Shown piece by piece: positions 16,436 through 25,121 of a stretch of 64,000 bases of DNA. Source of the DNA: Actinoplanes lutulentus. Its GTDB lineage: Bacteria; Actinomycetota; Actinomycetes; Mycobacteriales; Micromonosporaceae. Positions within the stretch are counted from its first letter, which is position 1. The number at the start of each line of letters is the position of its first letter. Location: NCBI RefSeq assembly GCF_003259845.1, contig NZ_QLMJ01000021.1, positions 124,001 to 188,000 of the forward strand, written 5' to 3'. Below the pieces are notes generated by a model, which was not told the DNA's origin, made no database searches, and saw nothing but the letters and a program-made list of their open reading frames with translations. A program made the position numbers and the translations under genes.

Positions 16436-17377
16436 ATGCGCGCGATCACCCAGCAGCGGTTCGGCGGCCCCGAGGTCCTGGAGGTGGCCGACGTGCCGCG
16501 TCCGGAACCGCTGCCCACCGAGGTTCTCGTCCGGGTCGTCGCGGCCGGTATCAATCCGGTCGACGCCAAGACCCGCGAGGGCTCAGGGATGGCCGGAGTA
16601 CTCGGTGCGCCGCCGTTCATCCTCGGCTGGGACGTGTCCGGCGTGGTGGAGAAGACCGGCCACGGCGTGCACACACTCCAGCCCGGCGACGAGGTGTACG
16701 GCATGCCGTGGTTCCCCCGTCAGGCCGGCGCCTACGCCGAATACGTGACAGCCCCGTCCCGCCAGTTCGCCCGCCGACCGGTTTCGATCAGCCATGAGGC
16801 AGCCGCCGCGGTGCCGCTCGCCGGGCTGACGGCGTGGCAGTCGCTGACCGCCGCCACCACGATCAAGCCCGGTCAGCGGGTGCTGATCCACGCGGCGGCC
16901 GGCGGGGTCGGCCACTTCGCGGTGCAGATCGCCAAGCACCTGGGCGCGTACGTGATCGGGACCGCCCGGTCCGCCAAGCACGACTGGCTGCGCTCGCTCG
17001 GCGCGGACGAGCTGATCGACTACAGCACTGTCGCTTTCGACTCCGCGGTCAAAGACGTGGATGTCGTGCTCGACCTGGTCGGTGACGAGCAGACCGGGCT
17101 GCGGTCGCTGAGCACGCTGACACCGGGCGGATTGCTGATCGCGGTGCCGTCGGGTGTCGCACCGAGCGTCTTCGATGCCGCGCAACGGGACGGCAAGCGG
17201 GCCGTCGGGTTCCTGGTCGAGCCGGACGGCACCGCGCTGACCGAGATCGCCCAGCTGATCGACGCGGGCGCGGTGCACGTCGAGGTGGCCGAGGCGTTCC
17301 CGTTGGAGCGGGCCGCCGACGCCCACCGAGCCCTGGAGACGGGCCGGACCCGCGGCAAGCTCGTCCTGACGATCTAG
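16436..17377 (+). CDS. NADP-dependent quinone oxidoreductase (zinc-free MDR family)
   Basis: A 313-residue medium-chain dehydrogenase/reductase of the zeta-crystallin/quinone reductase type. The GroES-like N-terminal domain (VLVRVVAAGINPVDAKTREG) is followed by a Rossmann domain with VLIHAAAGGVGHFAVQIAK at about 156-175. It lacks the zinc-ligand Cys cluster of alcohol dehydrogenases. It should reduce quinones or enones with NADPH in the cytoplasm. ATG 16436 is preferred over the adjacent GTG 16433 because GAGGAG lies 7 bases upstream of it. It is divergent from the HxlR gene, its likely repressor. Confidence 0.9.
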   Translation: MRAITQQRFGGPEVLEVADVPRPEPLPTEVLVRVVAAGINPVDAKTREGSGMAGVLGAPPFILGWDVSGVVEKTGHGVHTLQPGDEVYGMPWFPRQAGAYAEYVTAPSRQFARRPVSISHEAAAAVPLAGLTAWQSLTAATTIKPGQRVLIHAAAGGVGHFAVQIAKHLGAYVIGTARSAKHDWLRSLGADELIDYSTVAFDSAVKDVDVVLDLVGDEQTGLRSLSTLTPGGLLIAVPSGVAPSVFDAAQRDGKRAVGFLVEPDGTALTEIAQLIDAGAVHVEVAEAFPLERAADAHRALETGRTRGKLVLTI

Positions 17378-17412
17378 AAAACCCCGAGAAACCCCGAGAA
17401 ATCGTGAAATGA

Positions 17413-17451
17413 CCGGTCACCGGTACGGCGCGGGTTCCGTCCGGTGACCGG
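17413..17451. terminator. Terminator between convergent genes
   Basis: CCGGTCACCGG at 17413-17423 pairs perfectly with CCGGTGACCGG at 17441-17451. The stem is prolonged by ACGG/CCGT inside. It stands between the quinone reductase stop (17377) and the GNAT stop (17460) and can serve both strands. Confidence 0.75.
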
Positions 17452-17459
17452 CCACGTCT

Positions 17460-18158
17460 TCAGGCCAGCCTGCGATAGGCCGTGAAATCGGTCCTTTTAC
17501 GAAGCTCGAACCCGATCGACTCGTACAGTCTGATCGCGTTCACGTTCGCCGCCGACGTGTGCAGGAACGGTGTCTCGCCGCGTTCCCGGATACCCGCCGC
17601 CACGGCCCGGACCAGCCGGGTGGCCAGCCCTTGACCGCGATGTGCCGGATCCGTGCAGACCGCGCTGATCTCGGTCCACCCCGCCGGATGCAACCGCTCA
17701 CCAGCCATCGCGATCAGCGCGCCGGACGCGGAGCGCAGCCCCAGATAGGTGCCCAGCTCCACGGTCCGTTGCAGGAACGGGCCGGGCCGAGTCCGCTCGA
17801 TCAGATCGAGGATCTCCGGCACGTCCGCCGCACCGAGACGCAGGGCCTCCGGATAAAAAGACGCGGCCAGCGACACGTCGACGAACTGCACGCCCGCGAT
17901 GCTGCCGACGACCTCCCAGCCAGGAAAAGCAACGGCCCCCGCGCCGGCAATCGTCACGGACTCTCCCGGCGCCACCAACACGGCGAGGTCGTTCCACGCA
18001 CCCGGGTCGGTGGGATCCTCGAGCGCGTGGAACGGCGCCACGTCGCTCTGATACCGGGCAGCCCGGCCGTGCCGGACCGCGAAACGCGCGTGCGCGCCCC
18101 GCAGTGCCGACCAGGCCGGGTTGTCCAGCACCGTCTCCGAGGTGAGTGAGCGGGTCAC
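17460..18158 (-). CDS. GNAT family N-acetyltransferase
   Basis: A 232-residue protein whose C-terminal half is a GNAT fold. It has TEISAVCTDPAHRGQGLATRLVRAVAAGI (the acetyl-CoA-binding RGQGLA loop at about 171-178), then HTSAANVNAIRLYESIGFELR, the last GNAT strand and helix. The N-terminal half resembles the FR47/ESAG8-type variable domain. GTG 18158 overlaps the stop of the upstream solute-binding gene, so it is the last gene of the amino acid ABC operon. Its substrate is unknown; in this position it may acetylate an amine or amino acid taken up by the transporter. Confidence 0.85.
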   Translation of the reverse strand: MTRSLTSETVLDNPAWSALRGAHARFAVRHGRAARYQSDVAPFHALEDPTDPGAWNDLAVLVAPGESVTIAGAGAVAFPGWEVVGSIAGVQFVDVSLAASFYPEALRLGAADVPEILDLIERTRPGPFLQRTVELGTYLGLRSASGALIAMAGERLHPAGWTEISAVCTDPAHRGQGLATRLVRAVAAGIRERGETPFLHTSAANVNAIRLYESIGFELRKRTDFTAYRRLA

Positions 18159-19132
18159 TTGCCCTCGATGGGCAGGCCCGGCGGGTTCACCTCAGCCTTG
18201 TCGACGGCCTCGTTGGTGAGGTTCCATCGCTCCAAGATCTTGGTGTAGTCACCGGAGGCGATCAGCTTGTCGAGCGCTGCGGCGTACGCCTTCACCAGGC
18301 CGTTGTCCTTCTTGGTGGTGAGCGCGATCAGGCCCTGCAGGGTGGCGCCGGCGCCGGAGTAGGTGCCGACGATCTCGGTCTGCCCGGTGGTGGCGACGTG
18401 GTAGGCCGCGGACGGGTTGGGCCCGAGGTGCACGTCGATCTGGCCCGAGCCGAGAGCCAGGTAGGTCGCCTGGTTGGTCTGGTAGTACTTGATCTCGACC
18501 GGGGCGAGACCCTGCTTCTTGACCTCTTCGGCCCACTCGACCAGGATCTTCTCCTGGTTCGTACCGGAGCTCACCGAGACCTTCTTGCCCGCGATGTCGG
18601 CCGGCTTGGTGATCGTGAGGCCGGAGCCCTTCTTCGCGAGCCAGCCCAGGTCGTCCTTGCGGTAACTGACGAAGTCGTACTTGAGCTTGCGCTCCTCGGT
18701 CACGGTGATGTTCGAGGCGCCGAGGTCGAACTTGCCCGAGTCCAGGCCGATGAACAGGTTCTCCCAGGAGGTGTTCTCCAGGACCGGTTCGAGGCCGAGC
18801 GTGCTGGCGATGGCGGCGGCGATGTCCGGCTCGTTGCCGATCAGCGTCTTGTTGTCGGTCGCGGCGAACGCGAGCGGCGGGAACCCGGAACCGGCCGCGC
18901 CGACGCCGATGACCAGCTTGCCCTTGGCGGCGATCGCGGGGGGAAGCAGCGCCGCGGCGGCGTCGTCCTTGGGCGGCAGGATCCGGTTCTGGTCCGGGCT
19001 GTCGTTGAACTTCACCGCGGCCGCGGAGGCGTCACCGGCCGCGGGTACCGCGGCGGCTTCTTCCTCCGGCGCCGCGCATGCGGTCAGGCTCAAGGTCACC
19101 GCGGCAAGAGCTAAGACCCATTTGGTACGCAT
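18155..19132 (-). CDS. Polar amino acid ABC transporter substrate-binding lipoprotein (cystine/glutamine type)
   Basis: A 325-residue family 3 solute-binding protein. The signal peptide ends in the lipobox LTAC (Cys19). A disordered Ala-rich linker is followed by GKLVIGVGAAGSGFPPLAF, LEPVLENTSWENLFIGLDSGKFDLGASNITVTEERK (the family signature) and GKKVSVSSGTNQEKIL. It delivers an amino acid to the permease at 19912. Between a taurine-type transporter and an organosulfur operon, cystine or another sulfur amino acid is a plausible ligand (inference). Confidence 0.9.
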   Translation of the reverse strand: MRTKWVLALAAVTLSLTACAAPEEEAAAVPAAGDASAAAVKFNDSPDQNRILPPKDDAAAALLPPAIAAKGKLVIGVGAAGSGFPPLAFAATDNKTLIGNEPDIAAAIASTLGLEPVLENTSWENLFIGLDSGKFDLGASNITVTEERKLKYDFVSYRKDDLGWLAKKGSGLTITKPADIAGKKVSVSSGTNQEKILVEWAEEVKKQGLAPVEIKYYQTNQATYLALGSGQIDVHLGPNPSAAYHVATTGQTEIVGTYSGAGATLQGLIALTTKKDNGLVKAYAAALDKLIASGDYTKILERWNLTNEAVDKAEVNPPGLPIEGK

Positions 19133-19147
19133 GAAAGGCTCCGTTTC

Positions 19148-19915
19148 TTAAATGAGGACCTTGGACAGGAACGCCCGGGTCCGGTCGTGCTGGGGGTTGT
19201 CGAGGACTTGTGCGGGCGGTCCCTGCTCGACGATCTGGCCCTCGTCCATGAAGATCACGTTGTCGGCCGCCTCCCGGGCGAAGCCGATCTCGTGAGTCAC
19301 CACGATCATCGTGGTGCCGGCCGCGGCCAGGTCACGAAGGACGTCGAGGACCTCACCGACGAGCTCCGGGTCGAGCGCGGAGGTCGGCTCGTCGAAGAGG
19401 ATGAGCTGCGGTTCCAGCGCCAGGGCGCGGGCGATCGCGACCCGCTGCTGCTGACCGCCGGAGAGCTGACGGGGGTACGCGTCAGCCTTGTCGGACAGTC
19501 CGACGCGGTCGAGCAGCTCGCGCGCACGTTCGTACACCTGGGCCTTGGATTTTCGCTGCGCCGAGATCGGCGCTTCGGTGACGTTCTCGAGGGCCGTGAG
19601 GTGCGGGAAGAGGTTGAAGTTCTGGAAGACGAAGCCGATGCCGGCCCGCTGCTTGAGGATCTGGCGCTCGCTGAGCTCGTGCAGCTTGTTGCCGGCCTGG
19701 CGGTAACCGATCAGGTCGCCGCCGACGCGGACCAGGCCACGGTCGACCTTCTCCAGGTGGTTGAGCGAGCGCAGCAGGGTGGACTTGCCGGATCCGGACG
19801 GTCCGAGGATCACGGTGACCGTGCCGGCGTGGGCGACGAGATCGACGCCGCGCAGCACGTGCAATGCGCCGAACGACTTGTGGACGCCGGTCACCTCGAC
19901 GACGGGAGTGCTCAC
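19148..19915 (-). CDS. Polar amino acid ABC transporter ATPase
   Basis: A 255-residue ATPase of the HisP/GlnQ type: Walker A LGPSGSGKST, Q-loop FVFQNFNLFPHLTALENV, signature LSGGQQQRVAIARAL, Walker B LILFDEPTSALDPELVGEVL and switch His in VVTHEIGFARE. The frame is open far upstream through the permease gene. GTG 19915 (VSTPVVEVTGVHKSFG) overlaps the permease stop as GTGA and is the natural start. It energises uptake with the permease at 19912 and the lipoprotein at 18155. Confidence 0.94.
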   Translation of the reverse strand: MSTPVVEVTGVHKSFGALHVLRGVDLVAHAGTVTVILGPSGSGKSTLLRSLNHLEKVDRGLVRVGGDLIGYRQAGNKLHELSERQILKQRAGIGFVFQNFNLFPHLTALENVTEAPISAQRKSKAQVYERARELLDRVGLSDKADAYPRQLSGGQQQRVAIARALALEPQLILFDEPTSALDPELVGEVLDVLRDLAAAGTTMIVVTHEIGFAREAADNVIFMDEGQIVEQGPPAQVLDNPQHDRTRAFLSKVLI

Positions 19916-20826
19916 TTCCTCAACACCGCCTTGAGCTTCTGGAACGGGGTGGGCGGCAGGGTGCGCACGGCGCCGCGGGCGAAGTAACGCTCGGTGTAGT
20001 ACTGCAGGATCGACAGGGCGGCCGTGAGGATCACGTACCAGACGGTGGCGACCATCAGCAGCGGGACGACCCGGCCACTGCGCCCATAGATCACCTGGAC
20101 CTGGTAGAACAGCTCGCCGATCGCCAGGACGTACACAATGGACGTGCTCTTCAAGAGATTGACCAGCAGGTTCGCGGCGTTCGGCAGGATCGCCCGCATC
20201 GCCTGCGGCACCACGATCTTGAAGAACTGCCGGTGGCGGGGGATGCCGAGCGCGGCGGCGGCCTCGTGCTGACCCTGGTCCACGGAGAGCAGGCCGGCCC
20301 GGATGATTTCGCCGGCGAACGCGGCCTCGTGCAGAGCGAGACCGAGCAGCGCCGCACCGAACGGGCTGACCAGGTCGGCGGTCGCGAACGACCAGCCCGG
20401 CCCGAACGGCACGCCGACCTGAAGGCGGTCGTAGAGGTATCCGAGGTTCGCCCAGAACAGCAGCTGCACGATGAGCGGCACACTGCGGAACACCCAGATG
20501 TACGCCCAGCTGACCGTGGAGAGTACCGGGTTCTTCGACAGCCGCATCGCCGCGAGCGGGATGCCACCGAGGAAGCCGAGGATGGCGCCGGCGACCGTGA
20601 GCTGCAACGTCGTCCCGAGCGCCTCGACGACCGACTTCTCCAGGAAGTAGCCGAAGAAGGTGTTCCAGTCCCAGCCCGGATTGGTGGCCAGGCCGTGCAC
20701 GAACTGCGCGAGCAGCACGAGGACCAGCGCGGTTCCAGCCCAGCGCCACGGATGCCGGGCCGGGACCACGACCAGTTCTTCCGGTGGATCCGCGGTGGCG
20801 GATCGGGGTGGGGACAGGACGCTCAC
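19912..20826 (-). CDS. Polar amino acid ABC transporter permease
   Basis: A 304-residue membrane protein of the His/Glu/Gln/Arg/opine family. It has LGTTLQLTVAGAILGFLGGIPLAAMRLS, VFRSVPLIVQLLFW (typical of the family) and the EAA loop EAAAALGIPRHRQFFKIVVPQAMR. About 40 extra N-terminal residues include one helix. It is the first gene of the minus-strand operon permease-ATPase-lipoprotein-GNAT. The start faces the taurine-type permease gene across about 175 bases that hold the shared regulatory region. Confidence 0.92.
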   Translation of the reverse strand: MSVLSPPRSATADPPEELVVVPARHPWRWAGTALVLVLLAQFVHGLATNPGWDWNTFFGYFLEKSVVEALGTTLQLTVAGAILGFLGGIPLAAMRLSKNPVLSTVSWAYIWVFRSVPLIVQLLFWANLGYLYDRLQVGVPFGPGWSFATADLVSPFGAALLGLALHEAAFAGEIIRAGLLSVDQGQHEAAAALGIPRHRQFFKIVVPQAMRAILPNAANLLVNLLKSTSIVYVLAIGELFYQVQVIYGRSGRVVPLLMVATVWYVILTAALSILQYYTERYFARGAVRTLPPTPFQKLKAVLRK

Positions 20827-21000
20827 GAGACCTCCAAGCTCAGTGCCAAAACGCTAGGCAGCGTCCACCATCGCCCACAAGTCCTACCAGGAATATATGT
20901 TTAAACACATCGTTGCGAGTGGGACGGGGATTGCCAGTAACCCCATAGATGCGATAGGAATACCGGGTATTGACGCGTACCCCTGCCAGGGAGACCTCTC
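20827..21000. promoter_or_regulatory. Divergent regulatory region of the two sulfur-type ABC operons
   Basis: This spacer contains a 10-bp palindrome TGTTTAAACA at 20898-20907 and TCCTACCAGGA at 20882-20892. It also has a degenerate copy of the island palindrome: CCCCAT at 20941-20946, seven bases, then ATAGGA at 20954-20959, followed by AT as at the first site. AGGGAG at 20988-20993 is the ribosome site for TTG 21001. Both operons could be co-regulated from here. Confidence 0.5.
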
Positions 21001-21867
21001 TTGACCACCTCCGTCGCACCCGCGCCGCCGACCGGGCGCCCCACCGAGGCCGCTTCCACGCGGCCCGGGGCGCTCGCGCCGAGCGGCGGCCTGCGCCGCC
21101 GCCTCGCGCTTCGCCTGCTGGCGCTGCTCGCGCTCTATCTCCTCTGGGAGATCACCGCGCGCGCCATGCGCAACCCGACCTTCATCCCCTCACCCGCAGC
21201 GGTCTGGCACCAGCTGGTCGTCACCTCGTCCGTGCACGATGGGGTACGCGGATACAGCGGCCACCTGCTCATCGAGCACCTGGGTGTCAGCCTGCGGCGC
21301 ATCGTGATCGGATCGGCGATCGGCATCGCCGGCGGCCTGGTCCTCGGCCTGCTGATGGGCACGATCTCCTGGCTGCGAGTGATCACCGAGCCGGTGGTCA
21401 CGTTCGTCCGGGCGCTGCCGCCGCTGGCGTACTTCAGCCTGTTCATCATCTGGTTCGGCATCGACGAGACCCCGAAGCTGTGGCTGCTCTCGATCGCCGC
21501 GCTGCCGCCCGTCGCGGTGGCCACCGCCGCTGCCGTGCACGGCGCGCCCACCGGCCTGGTCGAAGCGGCTCGTGCGCTCGGCGCCGGGAAGTGGCAGACG
21601 ACCCGGGACGTGGTGCTGCCCAGCGCGTTGCCGGAGATCTTCACCGGTATCCGGCTCGCGGTCGGTGTCGCGTACTCGTCGGTGGTCGCCGCCGAGACGA
21701 TCAACGGTGTGCCCGGCATCGGCGGCATGATCCGCGACGCCCAGCGTTACTCACAGACCGACGTGGTCGTCCTCGGCCTGTTCGCCATCGGCCTCTCCGG
21801 CCTGCTCATCGACGCCTTGCTGCGGGTAGCCGAAAACCGGCTGATCCCGTGGCGTGGCCGAATCTGA
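21001..21867 (+). CDS. tauC: Taurine/sulfonate-type ABC transporter permease
   Basis: A 288-residue permease of the TauC/SsuC/NrtB family with about six helices. Landmarks: PSPAAVWHQL, SLRRIVIGSAIGIAGGLVLG, PVVTFVRALPPLAYFSLFIIWFGIDETPKLWLL and the EAA loop EAARALGAGKWQTTRDVVLPSALPEIFTGIRLA. The start is TTG 21001 with AGGGAG 7 bases before it; no ATG is available at a sensible place. It is the first gene of permease-lipoprotein-ATPase. The ligand is inferred from the binding protein that follows. Confidence 0.9.
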   Translation: MTTSVAPAPPTGRPTEAASTRPGALAPSGGLRRRLALRLLALLALYLLWEITARAMRNPTFIPSPAAVWHQLVVTSSVHDGVRGYSGHLLIEHLGVSLRRIVIGSAIGIAGGLVLGLLMGTISWLRVITEPVVTFVRALPPLAYFSLFIIWFGIDETPKLWLLSIAALPPVAVATAAAVHGAPTGLVEAARALGAGKWQTTRDVVLPSALPEIFTGIRLAVGVAYSSVVAAETINGVPGIGGMIRDAQRYSQTDVVVLGLFAIGLSGLLIDALLRVAENRLIPWRGRI

Positions 21868-21891
21868 TCCGCACTTTCAAAGGGATATCTG

Positions 21892-22923
21892 ATGAAGAAG
21901 ATTCTTGCCGTCGCCTCCGCCCTGCTGGTCGGTGCGAGCCTTGCCGCCTGCGGTGACGGCGCTGCCAGCGGTGGTGGCGACGCGTCCGAGAAGTCGATCC
22001 GGATCGCCTACCAGGCGTTCCCCAGTGGCGACCTGATCGTCAAGAACCAGGGGCTGCTGGAGAAGGCGCTGCCCGATTACAAGATCACGTGGACCAAGTT
22101 CGACTCCGGCGCCAGCATCAACACCGCGTTCGTCGCGAAGAGCCTGGACATCGCCGCGATCGGCTCCAGCCCGGTCGCGCGTGGACTGTCGGCGCCGTTG
22201 AATATCCCGTACCAGGTGGCCTTTGTTCTTGATGTTGCCGGTGACAACGAGGCGCTGGTGGCGCGCAACGGCAGTGGGGTCACGGACGTCGCGTCGCTGC
22301 GCGGCAAGAAGGTGGCCACCCCGTTCGCGTCGACCGCTCACTACAGCCTGCTCGCCGCGCTGAACGCCGCCGGCGTGAAGGAGTCCGAGCTGACCATCGT
22401 GGACCTGGAGCCGCAGGACATCCTGGCGGCCTGGACGCGGGGCGACATCGACGGTGCCTACAGCTGGCTGCCCTCGCTCGACGAGCTGAAGAAGACCGGC
22501 AAGGTCCTGATCACCAGCCGTGAGCTGGCCGCCGATGGCAAGCCCACCCTCGACCTGGGCGTCGTCTCCACCGACTTCGCGACCGCGCACCCGGAAGCGG
22601 TGGACGCGTGGCGCAAGGTCGAGGCCCAGGCGCTGGACATCATCGCGTCCGACCCCGACGCCGCCGGGAAGGCCGTCGGCGCCGAGCTGAACCTCACCCC
22701 TGAGGAGGCGAAGGCTCAGCTGTCGCAGGGCGTCTTCCTGAAGCCGGCCGAGCTCTCCTCGCCGGAGTGGCTGGGCACCGAGGCCGCCGTCGGCAAGCTG
22801 GCTGACAACCTGGTCAGCGCCGCCGAGTTCCTCAAGTCCCAGCAGAAGATCGACGCCGTCCCGACGCTGGCCGACGTCCAGAAGTCGATCTACGTGAAGG
22901 GTCTCCCCGGTGTCCTCGGCTGA
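21892..22923 (+). CDS. tauA: Taurine-type ABC transporter substrate-binding lipoprotein
   Basis: A 343-residue solute-binding protein with lipobox LAAC (Cys20). The mature chain follows TauA closely: IRIAYQAFPSGDLIVKNQG, KSLDIAAIGSSPVARGLS, KKVATPFASTAHYSLLAALNAAGV and ILAAWTRGDIDGAYSW. The last motif, AAWxRGDIDGAY, is characteristic of TauA (recalled family knowledge). It binds taurine or a similar sulfonate outside the membrane. The ATPase gene starts 14 bases before its stop, so the three genes are one operon. Confidence 0.9.
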   Translation: MKKILAVASALLVGASLAACGDGAASGGGDASEKSIRIAYQAFPSGDLIVKNQGLLEKALPDYKITWTKFDSGASINTAFVAKSLDIAAIGSSPVARGLSAPLNIPYQVAFVLDVAGDNEALVARNGSGVTDVASLRGKKVATPFASTAHYSLLAALNAAGVKESELTIVDLEPQDILAAWTRGDIDGAYSWLPSLDELKKTGKVLITSRELAADGKPTLDLGVVSTDFATAHPEAVDAWRKVEAQALDIIASDPDAAGKAVGAELNLTPEEAKAQLSQGVFLKPAELSSPEWLGTEAAVGKLADNLVSAAEFLKSQQKIDAVPTLADVQKSIYVKGLPGVLG

Positions 22924-23671
22924 ACCCGCGGTACTCATCGACGACGTTTCGCACGCCTACGGCGACGTCACCGCGGTCGGGCCGGTCGACCTGACCGTGC
23001 CGGCCGGGGAGTTCCTGGTGCTGGTCGGGGCGTCCGGCTGCGGCAAGAGCACGCTGCTGCGCCTGATCGCCGGCTTCGAGCAGCCGACGTCGGGGAGTGT
23101 GCGGGTCGCGGGTGCGGCCCCGGTTCCCGGGCGTGGCGCCGGGCTGGTGTTCCAGCAGCCACGGCTGTTCCCGTGGAAGACGGTCGGCGGCAACGTCGCG
23201 CTGGCGCTCAAATATGCCGGCCTGCCGGTCACGGCTGAGCGAGTCGACGAGCTGCTCGCCCAGGTCGGTCTGCACGATGTCGCGAAGCGGCGGATCTGGC
23301 AGATCTCGGGTGGACAGCAACAGCGGGTCGCGATCGCTCGTGCTCTTGCGGTGGACAACCCGTTGCTGCTGCTGGACGAGCCGTTCGCGGCGCTCGACGC
23401 GCTGACCCGGGAACGGTTGCAGGAGGACCTGCGGCGGGTGAGCGCGGAGACCGGGCGTACGTCGATCTTCGTGACGCACAGCGTCGACGAGGCGGTGTTC
23501 CTGGGCAGCCGGGTGGTCGTGCTGACACCGCGGCCGGGCCAGATCGCCCTCGACCTGAAGATCGACCTGCCCCGGACCGGAATCGCCGCGGACGAGCTGC
23601 GGGGTTTGCCGGAGTTCGCAGCCCTGCGGGCCGAGGTGGGCCACGCGATCCGCGACCGGGCGCACGTGTAG
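22910..23671 (+). CDS. tauB: Taurine/sulfonate-type ABC transporter ATPase
   Basis: A 253-residue ATPase of the TauB/SsuB group: Walker A VGASGCGKSTLLRLIAGF, Q-loop VFQQPRLFPWKTVGGNVAL, signature ISGGQQQRVAIARAL, Walker B LLLLDEPFAALDALTRERLQ and switch His TSIFVTHSVDEAVFLG. GTG 22910 is set by the overlap with tauA. It powers import of the sulfonate bound by TauA. A strong hairpin terminator follows directly. No taurine dioxygenase gene follows; desulfonation may depend on SsuD at 30325 or on the monooxygenases at 9804-14195. Confidence 0.93.
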   Translation: MSSAEPAVLIDDVSHAYGDVTAVGPVDLTVPAGEFLVLVGASGCGKSTLLRLIAGFEQPTSGSVRVAGAAPVPGRGAGLVFQQPRLFPWKTVGGNVALALKYAGLPVTAERVDELLAQVGLHDVAKRRIWQISGGQQQRVAIARALAVDNPLLLLDEPFAALDALTRERLQEDLRRVSAETGRTSIFVTHSVDEAVFLGSRVVVLTPRPGQIALDLKIDLPRTGIAADELRGLPEFAALRAEVGHAIRDRAHV

Positions 23672-23672
23672 C

Positions 23673-23717
23673 AGGAAAGCCGCACGCCGCTCAGTTCGCG
23701 CGGCGTGCGGCTTTCCT
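23673..23717. terminator. Strong hairpin terminator
   Basis: Perfect 18-bp arms (23673-23690 and 23700-23717, AGGAAAGCCGCACGCCGC and its complement) around a 9-base loop. They lie two bases after the tauB stop and 10 bases before the stop of the convergent secreted-protein gene. Acts on both strands. Confidence 0.9.
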
Positions 23718-23726
23718 CGGTGCGCG

Positions 23727-24734
23727 TCAGGCCTTCTTGACGTTCACCTTCTTGCCGGAGGCCTTCACCGTGTAGGTGACTGTCGCCTTGGTCCACGGGT
23801 TCGTGGCGCTGATCTTCACGCCGCCGGTGACGTTCTTGACGGTGACCTTCACCGGGGAGGACTTGTTCCACGCGGTGACCTCGGTGCGGGCGGCCTTGCG
23901 CAGGTTCGCGACCTTCACCGTTTTGCCCTTGGCGCCCGAGCGGGTGTCGGCAGCCGCCGAGTTCGCGAGCATCTTCACCGAGGCCGGCATCTCGATGTAC
24001 GCGACGCCCTTGGCCAGTGCGGCCGGCGTGATGGTCTCGGCGACGGACGGCAGGGTGACCGTCTGCGGGCCGTACGCGAACGTCATGTCGAGCGTGACCG
24101 AGCCGTCCTTCACGGCCAGGTCGGCGCCGGTGAGCACGCCGGTCGTACCGACGTGCAGGACGATGTTCGTGTTGTCCTCGTCGGTGGCCGTGATGTCCGC
24201 GCTGCCGTCGTCGTGGGTGACCTTCGTGCCGCCGCCATCGAAACCGGTGGTCAGCGCGACCGGGCTCGGCGCGCTCTCCTCGATGTACTCGTCGAGGTCG
24301 AACGAGGTGTCGGCGGCGAACTGGTACTTCACCGCGGATTTGCCCATCATCTTCAGGGCTTTCCGCTCGGTGGACTCCTGCACCTCGTCGTAGATGCCCT
24401 TGTGGTCCGCAGCGAAGACGTTCGCCGTGCCGAGGCCGGTGGCGCTGAACCGGTCCGAGTACAGCCCGTGCACCAGGTCGGCGGTGGTCGTGCCGTCCCC
24501 GTCGATCACCGTGCTGGTGCTGCTGAACGTGAACCTGTAGTCCGAGGTCGTCTTCCAGCCCTGTGCGCCGGCCGTTGCTGACTTGCTCGCGATCGCCTTC
24601 AGTTCGGCGGCCATCTGCGCGGCGGTCAGTGTCGTCGTGGTGTCGGCGGCGTACGCGGCGCCGGGTGCGACTAACAGACCGGCGGCGACCGACGCGGCGG
24701 CGAGCAGAACGGCGGGCCGGGTGAGAACGGACAT
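23727..24734 (-). CDS. Secreted protein of unknown function
   Basis: A 335-residue exported protein. The signal peptide (about 1-29, cleavage after AYA) lacks a lipobox Cys. The mature chain is rich in Thr, Ala and Asp with alternating beta-type segments such as TVIDGDGTTTADLVHGLYSD and VLTGADLAVKDGSVTLDMTF. This recalls the LppX/LprG-like open beta-barrel proteins of actinobacteria, but I cannot assign it. The C-terminus is Lys/Val rich (TYTVKASGKKVNVKKA). It is a single gene with the tauB terminator on its 3' side. The start ATG 24734 follows a GGTGCC-type weak ribosome site. Confidence 0.75.
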   Translation of the reverse strand: MSVLTRPAVLLAAASVAAGLLVAPGAAYAADTTTTLTAAQMAAELKAIASKSATAGAQGWKTTSDYRFTFSSTSTVIDGDGTTTADLVHGLYSDRFSATGLGTANVFAADHKGIYDEVQESTERKALKMMGKSAVKYQFAADTSFDLDEYIEESAPSPVALTTGFDGGGTKVTHDDGSADITATDEDNTNIVLHVGTTGVLTGADLAVKDGSVTLDMTFAYGPQTVTLPSVAETITPAALAKGVAYIEMPASVKMLANSAAADTRSGAKGKTVKVANLRKAARTEVTAWNKSSPVKVTVKNVTGGVKISATNPWTKATVTYTVKASGKKVNVKKA

Positions 24735-24805
24735 GCGGCACCTTTGAGAGCGGCGGGATCAGGTGCCGTAGTGATCGGACGCCGGGTGGCCGGGTTAAGG
24801 CTTTC

Positions 24806-25087
24806 TCAGTCGCCTCCGCCGCCGCCGCCGCCGCCGTCGGAGCCGCCGCCGAATCCGGGGCTGTGGTAGCCGGCGTAGCCGGTGTTGCTGCCCGACCCGA
24901 GGTGGTCAGCCCGGGACGGCTTGCGTGACGCGCTGCGGCGCAGCCCCTGCCCGGCGGATCGGGCAGCAGCGAGTCGTTCGTCCCGGCTCAGCGGCCGGGC
25001 GGCGCGACGGCGCCGGGTGAGTGTCAGGAGGTAGACGAGGACGGACGCTACGGCCGCGATTCCAGCGGCCAGAAGAAACCACTGCAT
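24806..25087 (-). CDS. Small membrane protein with Gly-rich tail
   Basis: A 93-residue protein starting MQWFLLAAGIAAVASVLVYLL, a single N-terminal membrane helix. It is followed by the basic stop-transfer TRRRRAAR, a polar region, and a C-terminus of nearly pure Gly, Ser and Asp. ATG 25087 is preferred because it puts the helix at the N-terminus; an upstream extension has no such feature. No family recognised. It lies between the secreted protein and the DUF574 methyltransferase, with about 70 and 35 bases on either side. Confidence 0.65.
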   Translation of the reverse strand: MQWFLLAAGIAAVASVLVYLLTLTRRRRAARPLSRDERLAAARSAGQGLRRSASRKPSRADHLGSGSNTGYAGYHSPGFGGGSDGGGGGGGGD

Positions 25088-25121
25088 GTCAACGACCGTA
25101 GAAGACCACCGCCACCACGGA

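Noticed and set aside
20884..20910. Eight-codon frame with one Cys upstream of the amino acid permease gene (minus strand), considered as a Cys leader
   Set aside because: Only one Cys codon, no ribosome site and no coupling to the next gene.
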